Part shown: piece after piece, positions 1 to 5,416 of the stretch
Position numbering within the stretch: the first letter of the stretch is position 1
Layout: every line of letters begins with the position of its first letter
Assembly: GCF_003788695.1 (NCBI RefSeq)
Contig: NZ_RARA01000020.1
Span: 14,678-20,718, forward strand
Source: Candidatus Cardinium hertigii
GTDB lineage: Bacteria; Bacteroidota; Bacteroidia; Cytophagales_A; Amoebophilaceae
DNA: 6,041 nucleotides
Reading direction: 5' to 3'
Notes under the pieces: generated by a model
What the model was told of the DNA's origin: nothing
The model's input: the letters and a program-made list of their open reading frames with translations, nothing else
Database searches by the model: none
Position numbers and translations under genes: made by a program

Positions 1-497
1 TAAGAGTCGTAGCGTTTATGTTATCCAATGGCAAAAGAGAAGTTTTGGTTACTTCACTTTTTGACAGAGCACAATTTACCCTGGAAAGCATTAGTAAAGT
101 TTATGCTTTGAGGTGGCATATAGAAGAGTGTTATAAACGATTAAAAATAAGTGCAGAACTAGAGAATTTTTCTGGTATATATTTAGAAGCTGTATTACAG
201 GAATTTTGGGCTCATTTAGTAATGTGTAATTTATTGGCACTGCATATGTGTGATGCTCAAGTTCCCTGGAAACCAGAGAAAATAAATGAGTATCGTTTGA
301 ATTTTTCAGTTTTGTTTGGTGTGATGTGTCAAAAAATGCATCAAGTGCTGATTGGGAAGTGCTCAACTAAAAGCTTTCAGAAACTCTTTGATAGAGTGTG
401 CATACGAGCTAAAGTGAAAATCCGACCCGGGCGATTATATAGTCGTGACAAGGTGGATAAGCCTAAACGGCATCATGTCTTTAGGAGGGTGTGCTAA
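1..497 (+). CDS. IS4-family transposase, C-terminal part (5' end outside window)
   Basis: This is the C-terminal portion of a DDE transposase, the enzyme that cuts and joins the ends of its own insertion sequence. Counting from the Met at position 18, the segment YALRWHIEECYKRLK has Y29, R32, E36 and K43 in the spacing Y-2-R-3-E-6-K. That is the IS4-family signature, and its E is the third catalytic acidic residue. The frame is open from position 3 to the window edge, so the Met at 18 is probably internal. Transposases of this family are around 400 residues and the first two catalytic Asp residues would lie upstream of the window. The 3' end is intact, with a TAA stop at 495-497 and a basic tail. 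The last 37 residues are encoded identically by a broken minus-strand copy at 4080-4193. Family assignment is firm; whether the element is active cannot be judged here. Confidence 0.85.
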   Translation, partial: RVVAFMLSNGKREVLVTSLFDRAQFTLESISKVYALRWHIEECYKRLKISAELENFSGIYLEAVLQEFWAHLVMCNLLALHMCDAQVPWKPEKINEYRLNFSVLFGVMCQKMHQVLIGKCSTKSFQKLFDRVCIRAKVKIRPGRLYSRDKVDKPKRHHVFRRVC

Positions 498-507
498 TCA
501 TGAATTC

Positions 508-539
508 CCTTAAGTTGACGCCATTGACTGAACGGATAC
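508..539 (+). repeat. 32-bp IS-end repeat, copy A
   Basis: This repeat begins CCTTAAGTTGACGCC and ends GAACGGATAC. It forms the end of the left IS4 fragment. An identical 32-bp copy lies in the same orientation at 907-938, and an inverted copy with one mismatch lies at 4038-4069. Confidence 0.85.
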
Positions 540-638
540 CGGGGAAATAGATTTTTGGAAAGGATAATTTCTCTCTATCTATCCTGGAAGCAACAAAAGC
601 TAAATCCTTTCCATAATCTTTCCCAGATTATAGAGGCT

Positions 639-662
639 TAGGCCACTCCACTGAACGGATAC
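639..662 (-). repeat. 24-bp IS-end-like repeat
   Basis: On the minus strand this reads GTATCCGTTCAGTG and then continues to TGGCCTA. It matches 4011-4034 on the plus strand at 21 of 24 positions. Its first 13 bases are also the outer end of the 32-bp IS-end repeat, so it may be a remnant of a related element end. Confidence 0.6.
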
Positions 663-780
663 AAGTAAGTTTCCTTCTGCGCGTGAACATATGGCCGCCT
701 TTGGAATGGATAGTCTGAAATATTGCTGAATACAATTTATCTTTAATTTCCGAAATAAAATTTTCCCCTAAAAACTCTTG

Positions 781-811
781 CATAAAAAAATGTATCATAC
801 ACTTTTTTATG
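781..811. repeat. 31-nt near-perfect palindrome
   Basis: The segment starts CATAAAAAA and ends TTTTTTATG. Fourteen of fifteen positions pair symmetrically around the central C at 796, with one A/C mismatch. The arms are almost pure A and T runs, so on either strand a hairpin would carry a T run in its 3' arm. It lies about 140 bp beyond the stop of the minus-strand lipoprotein gene and could act as a weak, possibly bidirectional terminator. A mobile-element remnant is equally possible. Confidence 0.5.
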
Positions 812-906
812 AAATAATAAAAAAAGAATTTATTCGCTAAATAAGAAGCAATGTAGAAAATGTAAAAAAAATATCCTATTCTACTTGGTTATCAATAATA
901 CTTAAA

Positions 907-938
907 CCTTAAGTTGACGCCATTGACTGAACGGATAC
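907..938 (+). repeat. 32-bp IS-end repeat, solo copy B
   Basis: This is identical over 32 bp to the IS end at 508-539 and in the same orientation, but no transposase sequence precedes it. It sits only 14 bp from the stop codon of the lipoprotein gene at 953. It is either the last trace of a deleted IS copy or an independent short interspersed repeat. Confidence 0.8.
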
Positions 939-952
939 ATATAAAAACTGTA

Positions 953-2146
953 TCAAATGTTTCTGTCTTGATTATGCTCATTATCCATTTCTTCATCTAT
1001 TTCTTGAATAATAGGTGTGGATATATTTTGTTGTATGTTAGTAGTAGCTCGATAGTATAATGCTCGATCCATATCGTGATGATACATAGCTTTATGGTAC
1101 CATGCAGCTTGTGCTATTAGCGTAACTTCATCTCTTTTTTCCGGTCGCATTTCCATTAATATAGGGAATAAATCTTGGCTACCCTGAAAAGTATTTGAAT
1201 TTGAATAAGAAACCGAAGGTAATGCAGTGGTTGCATCCATAGCAGATTGTATGGACACTAACTCCACTTGAGCTGAATCTGGCGTAAGTGAACTATTTGT
1301 AGCACGATCTACAGGTAACGCCGAAGATAAAGGAATTGAAATGGAATCAACTACTGGACAAGATGATGTTGACGGAAGGGAAACAGTAGGCAATGTCTGA
1401 GCACTACTTTTCTTATTATGGTATTGGCTCCCCTTAGCAACTTGTTGTGCCAACTGCTTTAATACGGCATATGCTTCTTGCTGCTGAGCTAATTGGTCGT
1501 TCAAATTTAGTACAGGTTGCTGGCTTAATGCCTTATTCATAGCCCTCAACAAAGGACGTAATTGTGTGCTTATGATTACGCTAAGTTGATTTACAAATGG
1601 TTGAAAATCTGTATATAACTTATTGTATTTATTTTTTTCCTTTTTATTACTCTGCTCGCTTTTTCGCTTTCTCATACGATCGGACTGAAGCTTAACAAGG
1701 TAATGTACTTCTTCCTGTTGTTTCTCTAACAGAGCTAATTGTTCTTTACTTAAGGAACATTTTTTGCTAATTATTTGATATAATCCTTTCTGAAGTAACA
1801 CTATTTTATCGATAAGCTCCAATTCTGCTGCAAATCGACTGATACACTGGTTACTTTTGGGATCAATCTTTAGTGTGTTTGTCAACTGTAAGTGTTTATT
1901 TTGCTCTACTTTCCATTGCTCCTTTAACGTATGGATGCTAGCTAAGGTAGTGGTAATGTTATCCATCATATCAGAAGTTACAGTTTCTCTAGAAGGCACT
2001 TGTACAACGGTAGCACTGTTAGAAAGCGTATTTACGATCGGGGTACCACTATTCATATTTAACTTGACATTATTACATCCAGCTAATGTTAAAGTAGAAA
2101 GGTACAAGCAAGGAATTATCAATTTATTTTGTATATGATATTTCAT
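953..2146 (-). CDS. Predicted lipoprotein, 397 aa, unknown function
   Basis: I do not recognise this family. The N-terminus is a lipoprotein signal: a basic start (MKYHIQNK), a hydrophobic stretch over residues 9-22 and a lipobox LAGC with the modifiable Cys at 24. The protein should therefore be exported and lipid-anchored. Residues about 64-240 look alpha-helical and rich in Gln, Leu and Lys, with a very basic segment at 158-176 and a QLAQQQEAYAVLKQLAQQ stretch near 218-235 that suggests coiled coil. Residues 247-312 are rich in Ser, Thr and Pro. Residues 335-372 look helical again, and the last 17 residues are strongly acidic. The ATG at 2144-2146 is chosen because it begins the signal peptide. 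The gene has its own upstream gap and lies downstream of a terminator, so it is probably transcribed separately from the lipoprotein gene at 2316. A host-facing surface role is speculation. Confidence 0.8.
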   Translation of the reverse strand: MKYHIQNKLIIPCLYLSTLTLAGCNNVKLNMNSGTPIVNTLSNSATVVQVPSRETVTSDMMDNITTTLASIHTLKEQWKVEQNKHLQLTNTLKIDPKSNQCISRFAAELELIDKIVLLQKGLYQIISKKCSLSKEQLALLEKQQEEVHYLVKLQSDRMRKRKSEQSNKKEKNKYNKLYTDFQPFVNQLSVIISTQLRPLLRAMNKALSQQPVLNLNDQLAQQQEAYAVLKQLAQQVAKGSQYHNKKSSAQTLPTVSLPSTSSCPVVDSISIPLSSALPVDRATNSSLTPDSAQVELVSIQSAMDATTALPSVSYSNSNTFQGSQDLFPILMEMRPEKRDEVTLIAQAAWYHKAMYHHDMDRALYYRATTNIQQNISTPIIQEIDEEMDNEHNQDRNI

Positions 2147-2164
2147 GTTACATTACGTTTAAAA

Positions 2165-2194
2165 TACTTGTACATATATGTTCTTTTACTTGTA
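2165..2194. promoter_or_regulatory. Direct repeat TACTTGTA x2 upstream of the 397-aa lipoprotein gene
   Basis: The octamer occurs at 2165-2172 and 2187-2194, a 22-bp period or about two helical turns. It lies 19 to 48 bp upstream of the start codon at 2146. The position and phasing would suit a regulator binding site, but no known operator was recognised and the match could be chance in AT-rich DNA. Confidence 0.25.
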
Positions 2195-2220
2195 AACAGA
2201 TATTCTTTATAATTAAGCAT

Positions 2221-2257
2221 AAAAAAAGCTGTTTAGCCTCTGTGGAGGCTAAAAGCT
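2221..2257 (-). terminator. Rho-independent terminator after the 465-aa lipoprotein gene
   Basis: On the minus strand a hairpin with the core TTAGCCTC / GAGGCTAA closes a 4-nt loop. The stem extends by one more pair and then, past a single bulge, by an AGCT pairing, and is followed at once by seven T. It lies about 60 bp beyond the stop of the gene at 2316-3713 and ahead of the gene starting at 2146. It should therefore separate the two transcripts. Confidence 0.85.
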
Positions 2258-2315
2258 ATATAACCTTCTCCTTTCAAAAATTTCTAGTTAGGAAATTTTT
2301 ATTTGTTGCTATTCT

Positions 2316-3713
2316 TTATGCGTGTTCTCTTGGAAAAAATGAGGTGGGTAAAAAGTTTGGAACCCTCTGTCCATTTACAACTACCCACTGTGGTGCTGAT
2401 CCATTAGAAGTTGAACCATTCCTACTTGCTATGGGAGTTGAAGTCTCCAACGGCTTTGTTAAATGACGCATTAGTTCAGGCTGATTTTGTGAACTTTGAT
2501 TATATCCAAAGGGCCTTGCTACTTGAAGAGGTAAAACTGGTCCATTCTGCAACATTGAATGGTCCTTCGCAGGAAGTTGTGCTGGTACAAACGCATTTCC
2601 CAACGTATTTGTCACAAACAAACGCGCTACTGGATCATTTAATATTTTTTTTTGTTTTGTAGGCGTACCTGCTTGAAGTGCCACAGACATTGCTTTTGTT
2701 TTTAAAGCCTCCGATTTCATAAAGTGAGCAGCTCCCTGTTGAAAGTGAGCAGCTCCCTGTTGAATATGGCCTAGTGATTTTTGCATTTTACTTTCTGATA
2801 CCAAACTAAGAACCTCTGCTATAGCATTTGGGTTGTCTGGATCCATATTTTGCAATAGACAGCTTCCGAATTGGTTTACTTCGTTTGGTCCAGCATGATT
2901 AGTTGAATGACTGGAAAATAAAGATACACCAGAGGGTGGGCTTTTAACATGTGGAATAGCTGTAGCTGTATTGGATATATTTGACGAATATGCCTCTGTG
3001 AGAGGAGCTTTTTCTGTTAACAGTTTCAAAATTAACTTAGCGTTACTCAATACGGATTCCTTGCACTCATTAACGTTTAATATATGCCCATTTATCTTAT
3101 TTTTAACATCTTTTACTTTACTACGGCTTTCAGATTGAATCTGAAAATCTTCTACTGCTTTAATATTATTATTAATATTATTATTAATATTATTAAGATA
3201 ATCTTTATCTAGGTCATTTAACTGAGATAACCTAAATCTTATTTGATTCAACATAATATTAAGATTGGAAACTGCATTATTAAATTTTTTTAGATGAGAT
3301 ACCCATCTATTCCATGTATTCAAAGTATTCAAAAGCTGTTTTTTATTCTGGTCAGTATTCTGGTCAGTATTCTGGTCAGTATTCTGGTCAGTATTCTGGT
3401 CAGTATTCTGGTCAGTATTTTTTTTCTCCTTAGTAGCATCTTCTATTAGCTGTTCTATTCGTATCCTAATATTATCTATAATTTTTAGGCATAACTCAAT
3501 TCTTTTCTTATAATCCCTTTCTTCTAAAGCATTATCATTATAGGATCCATTGGACAACGTTGTTGAAGCGTTACAATTACTTGTGCTAGCTTCATTCGCT
3601 CCCATCATTCCTAGTTTATTGCCTGCTTTACTACAACTTATTGAAACTACAGTAGAGAGATAAAATAAAAGGCTTATTAATGTTTTGTTTAAACTACTAG
3701 AATTATTGTTCAT
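2316..3713 (-). CDS. Predicted lipoprotein, 465 aa, with internal tandem repeats, unknown function
   Basis: No known family is recognised. The N-terminus carries a hydrophobic segment (residues 10-26) ending in SISC, so Cys27 is a plausible lipid attachment site, although Ser at -3 makes it weaker than a classical lipobox. An Asn/Ser-rich linker follows. Helical, charged segments occupy about 63-98 and 124-170, separated by six NTDQ units at 99-123. A second Asn/Ile repeat lies at 174-184. Helices continue to about 235, followed by a Ser/Pro/Asn-rich stretch to about 290. A perfect heptad duplication, QQGAAHF twice, lies at 318-331. The C-terminal 100 residues are rich in Pro, Gln, Asn and Ser. 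The ATG at 3711-3713 starts the signal peptide; upstream is very AT-rich with no clear Shine-Dalgarno, which is usual in Bacteroidota. The overall plan resembles the lipoprotein at 953-2146, so the two may be distant paralogues. Confidence 0.8.
   Translation of the reverse strand: MNNNSSSLNKTLISLLFYLSTVVSISCSKAGNKLGMMGANEASTSNCNASTTLSNGSYNDNALEERDYKKRIELCLKIIDNIRIRIEQLIEDATKEKKNTDQNTDQNTDQNTDQNTDQNTDQNKKQLLNTLNTWNRWVSHLKKFNNAVSNLNIMLNQIRFRLSQLNDLDKDYLNNINNNINNNIKAVEDFQIQSESRSKVKDVKNKINGHILNVNECKESVLSNAKLILKLLTEKAPLTEAYSSNISNTATAIPHVKSPPSGVSLFSSHSTNHAGPNEVNQFGSCLLQNMDPDNPNAIAEVLSLVSESKMQKSLGHIQQGAAHFQQGAAHFMKSEALKTKAMSVALQAGTPTKQKKILNDPVARLFVTNTLGNAFVPAQLPAKDHSMLQNGPVLPLQVARPFGYNQSSQNQPELMRHLTKPLETSTPIASRNGSTSNGSAPQWVVVNGQRVPNFLPTSFFPREHA
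2721..2762 (-). repeat. 21-bp tandem duplication encoding QQGAAHF twice
   Basis: Two perfect 21-bp copies (2721-2741 and 2742-2762) lie inside the 465-aa lipoprotein gene and encode residues 318-331. Identity at the DNA level points to a recent duplication that kept the frame. Confidence 0.9.
3161..3196 (-). repeat. 12-bp tandem repeat, three copies, Asn/Ile-rich coding
   Basis: The unit TAATATTATTAT (plus strand) occurs three times, the last copy with one difference. It encodes Asn-Asn-Ile-Asn units around residues 174-184 of the 465-aa lipoprotein. Being a multiple of three, copy-number change would not break the frame. Confidence 0.85.
3345..3419 (-). repeat. 12-bp tandem repeat, six perfect copies, encoding NTDQ
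   Basis: The plus-strand unit ATTCTGGTCAGT is repeated six times without a single difference (3345-3416), followed by a partial ATT. It encodes six NTDQ units in the 465-aa lipoprotein, in a flexible link between two helical segments. Perfect identity at synonymous sites indicates recent slippage or active homogenisation. Confidence 0.95.
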
Positions 3714-4010
3714 GACTTATTAAATTTAAAATATGTTATTCATTTTTCTGCTATTCTACTATAAATACTACTTTTAATTTTTAATTGATGTACTTTAGTT
3801 TATTCCTGTAAACCTGATAAAAATAAATTTACCCCTCTTCCATTAATTTACTCATAACCAGTTATAAACTAGGATGTACAAGGGCTTATCGCCTATTGTA
3901 CTTTACTTAAAAGCACAAAAGATAAGATCAAGTATGTAGTACCTAAAGTACCTAACCTTACATTTCATTCCCAAATATAACCTATTAAAAAGAACTTTGC
4001 AAGTTTATGT
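3714..4010. other. AT-rich upstream region of the 465-aa lipoprotein gene
   Basis: No open frame of note is present. The stretch should hold the promoter of the minus-strand lipoprotein gene, but I could not identify a convincing -7/-33 Bacteroidota or sigma-70 promoter by eye. The only structure found is a hairpin at 3876-3901 (arms GTACAA / TTGTAC, inner GGC / GCC, loop of 5). It has no T run on either side, so it is not a classical terminator. Confidence 0.5.
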
Positions 4011-4034
4011 GTATCCGTTCAGTGATATGGCCTA
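4011..4034 (+). repeat. 24-bp IS-end-like repeat, second copy
   Basis: This starts GTATCCGTTCAGTG and matches 639-662 (inverted) at 21 of 24 positions. It lies 27 bp before, and in the same direction as, the related IS end beginning at 4038, giving a head-to-tail pair of similar ends. Confidence 0.6.
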
Positions 4035-4037
4035 TGC

Positions 4038-4193
4038 GTATCCGTTCACTCAATGGCGTCAACTTAAGGGAATTCATGATTAGCACACCCTCCTAAAGAC
4101 ATGATGCCGTTTAGGTTTATCCACCTTGTCACGACTATATAATCGCCCGGGTCGGATTTTCACTTTAGCTCGTATGCACACTCTATCAAAGAG
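4038..4193 (-). mobile_element. Truncated inverted copy of the IS4 end (156 bp)
   Basis: The minus strand matches 384-539 at 154 of 156 positions without gaps. The piece encodes the last 37 residues of the IS4-family transposase (4080-4193, TAA stop at 4080-4082), identical in protein sequence, plus the 42-bp non-coding end. One of the two differences is a synonymous Lys codon change and the other lies in the terminal repeat. The copy is cut off at 4193, exactly where the IS5-like end begins, so insertion of the latter probably destroyed it. Confidence 0.9.
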
Positions 4194-4695
4194 AGGCCGT
4201 TGCAACAGACCGACAGTGTAATTTTTTCTATTTTTCCAGTATTATTTTTTGTTATTTTTTGCCATTTTTGACGTTATGGCAGTAAGAATATCATTATTTA
4301 TTGATTTTTAGATGCTTTTAGTTCATTTTGGATAGACCATTTCCCTAGCAACCTCTTAAAATGATATTTGGGGACCTATATAAGTTATAAGCTATTGCTT
4401 CCATAAGATGTTGTGTATGCATTTTATCAATACCTATATAGCGGGCTCCCGAACTGCGGAACCAATTTTTTATACTACCAAATACACGTTCTACCTTATA
4501 ACGAGTCTTAGCTATTAATTTATTAAACCGCTTAGCGGTAACTGATAAGGGATTATTCTTAGTAGCCTTCTTCTGAATAGCTGATTTTAACTTTTTTTTC
4601 TTTAATAATATTTCATTAGGTGAGCCGCTATAGCCCTTATCTGCATATACCCTACTACCTGGTGGTAAGTTTACTTTATCTAATAAGCCCTCTAA
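4191..4695 (-). mobile_element. 3' half of an IS5-like insertion sequence
   Basis: One end is visible: GAGGCCGTTGCAACAG, or a few bases less, at about 4191-4206. This resembles the terminal repeats of IS5-group elements. About 150 bp of T-rich non-coding sequence separate it from the transposase stop at 4345-4347. The transposase part (4345 to about 4695) contains the motif ADKGY with the second catalytic Asp, and R-3-E-6-K in RYKVERVFGSIK with the third catalytic Glu. It ends in a typical AIAYNLYR. The N-terminal half with the first Asp and the other IS end are absent, so the element is dead. The upper limit at 4695 is approximate; it is where the reading frame changes from glycosylase to transposase sequence. 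Confidence 0.8.
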
Positions 4696-5163
4696 AGTTA
4701 AGCCAAACAAACGGGCTAATACCCGGTAGACATTTCCATCTACTGCAGCCACTACTTCTTTAAAAGAAACCGCAGCTATTACTGCAGCTGTATAGGGTCC
4801 AATCCCTTTAAGGGCAAGTAAATCTCGATAACTGGCAGGAAAAACGCCTTTGTATTTTTCCACAATGGTTTGCGCACAATGGTGTAAATTACGTGCTCTA
4901 CTATAGTAGCCCAAACCTTGCCATAAACGTAGAATTTCTTGTTCTGTAGCATTAGCTAATGCTACAATAGAAGGATAGTGCGCTATGAAACGTTCATAAT
5001 AGGGCAATCCCTGCACAACTCTTGTCTGCTGTAGTATAATTTCTGATAACCATATTTTATAGGGATCTTTAGTAGTACGCCAAGGTAAATAACGTTGATG
5101 TACTTTGTACCAAGCGCATAATACTTTACGAAAAAGCGTGTGGTCTATAGTAGTAGGTAGCAT
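4345..5163 (-). CDS. mutY: Truncated A/G-specific adenine glycosylase fused in frame to an IS5-type transposase tail
   Basis: MutY removes adenine mispaired with 8-oxoguanine. Residues 1 to about 155 are clear MutY: LPWRTTKDPYKIWLSEIILQ with the catalytic Glu at 41, the GLGYYSRARNLH stretch, a helix-hairpin-helix (LLALKGIGPYTAAVIAA, 115-131), and VDGNVYRVLAR with the catalytic Asp at 142. At about residue 156 the glycosylase sequence stops. The rest (about 156-272) is the C-terminal part of an IS5-family transposase, joined without a stop or frameshift. Normal MutY is about 350 residues; here the four-Cys [4Fe-4S] cluster and the C-terminal 8-oxoG recognition domain are gone. The product is therefore probably inactive and the gene effectively a pseudogene, though the catalytic residues survive. 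It is divergent from the exonuclease gene at 5417. The ATG at 5161-5163 fits the family N-terminus. Identity of both halves is firm; the exact junction is approximate. Confidence 0.9.
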   Translation of the reverse strand: MLPTTIDHTLFRKVLCAWYKVHQRYLPWRTTKDPYKIWLSEIILQQTRVVQGLPYYERFIAHYPSIVALANATEQEILRLWQGLGYYSRARNLHHCAQTIVEKYKGVFPASYRDLLALKGIGPYTAAVIAAVSFKEVVAAVDGNVYRVLARLFGLTLEGLLDKVNLPPGSRVYADKGYSGSPNEILLKKKKLKSAIQKKATKNNPLSVTAKRFNKLIAKTRYKVERVFGSIKNWFRSSGARYIGIDKMHTQHLMEAIAYNLYRSPNIILRGC

Positions 5164-5283
5164 AATGAATAAAAAGCTGAAAACGTAATTTATTTTAATA
5201 TATTTGAATATTTGAAGGCATAATGCTTACATGCACCCACCATCTGACCTTATAAAAAGTGTGGGAAAGCGTAAGATCGTGTG

Positions 5284-5297
5284 TTTGATGCATCAAA
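5284..5297. promoter_or_regulatory. 14-bp perfect palindrome in the divergent mutY/exonuclease spacer
   Basis: TTTGATGCATCAAA is a perfect inverted repeat near the middle of the 253-bp spacer between two divergent genes. The shape fits a dimeric regulator site, but no known operator was recognised. The rest of the spacer (5164-5416) contains no gene that I can support. Confidence 0.3.
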
Positions 5298-5416
5298 TGC
5301 AGTTAAATAATCGAAAATACAAAAAGAAGTTAGTTGTAGATAGTTACTGAACATTTTGTTGGTATAGAAAAAAAATACAGCTAACAGGTACAAAATTGAA
5401 AAACATATAGTATACC

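Larger units (their letters stand above)
1..539 (+). mobile_element. Right part of an IS4-family insertion sequence
   Basis: The element comprises the transposase 3' part and about 42 bp of non-coding end sequence. The right boundary is placed at 539 because the second copy, inverted at 4038-4193, stays colinear with 384-539 with 154 of 156 identical bases and then diverges. The shared sequence ends in ACTGAACGGATAC, which also recurs elsewhere in the window. The left end lies outside the window, so terminal inverted repeats and target duplication could not be checked, and the true IS tip may lie a few bases inside the shared segment. Confidence 0.7.
540..906. other. AT-rich stretch without a convincing gene
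   Basis: No recognisable protein is encoded here. The stretch contains a 10-bp inverted repeat (TGGAAAGGAT at 556-565 and its complement at 604-613), an IS-end-like repeat at 639-662 and a 31-nt palindrome at 781-811. A minus-strand open frame of 51 codons (628-783) starts inside that palindrome, has no visible ribosome binding site and resembles nothing I know. The stretch most likely consists of decayed mobile-element sequence. Confidence 0.55.

Noticed and set aside
91..366. Minus-strand open frame of 91 codons
   Set aside because: It lies antisense to the IS4-family transposase, whose YREK motif proves the + strand is coding.
628..783. Minus-strand open frame of 51 codons
   Set aside because: The start codon sits in the arm of a palindrome, no ribosome binding site is visible, the sequence is unrecognised and the end runs through an IS-end-like repeat. 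It is more likely chance than a gene.
1857..2138. Plus-strand open frame of 93 codons
   Set aside because: It is antisense to the signal peptide and helical part of the 397-aa lipoprotein. Its hydrophobic look comes from the complement of the leader.
2242..2662. Two plus-strand open frames (74 and 83 codons)
   Set aside because: Both are antisense to the 3' part of the 465-aa lipoprotein gene, and the first begins inside the terminator hairpin.
3345..3419. Short regular repeats that could suggest a CRISPR array
   Set aside because: The copies are contiguous 12-bp units with no spacers and are translated in frame as NTDQ.
384..4193. Claim of a complete composite transposon
   Set aside because: One IS copy is a 156-bp remnant and the other runs out of the window. 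No target duplication can be seen, so only an inverted frame can be stated.
5222..5330. Possible tRNA or small RNA gene in the mutY/exonuclease spacer
   Set aside because: No cloverleaf arms, TTCRA-type loop or terminator-like hairpin could be built there by eye.
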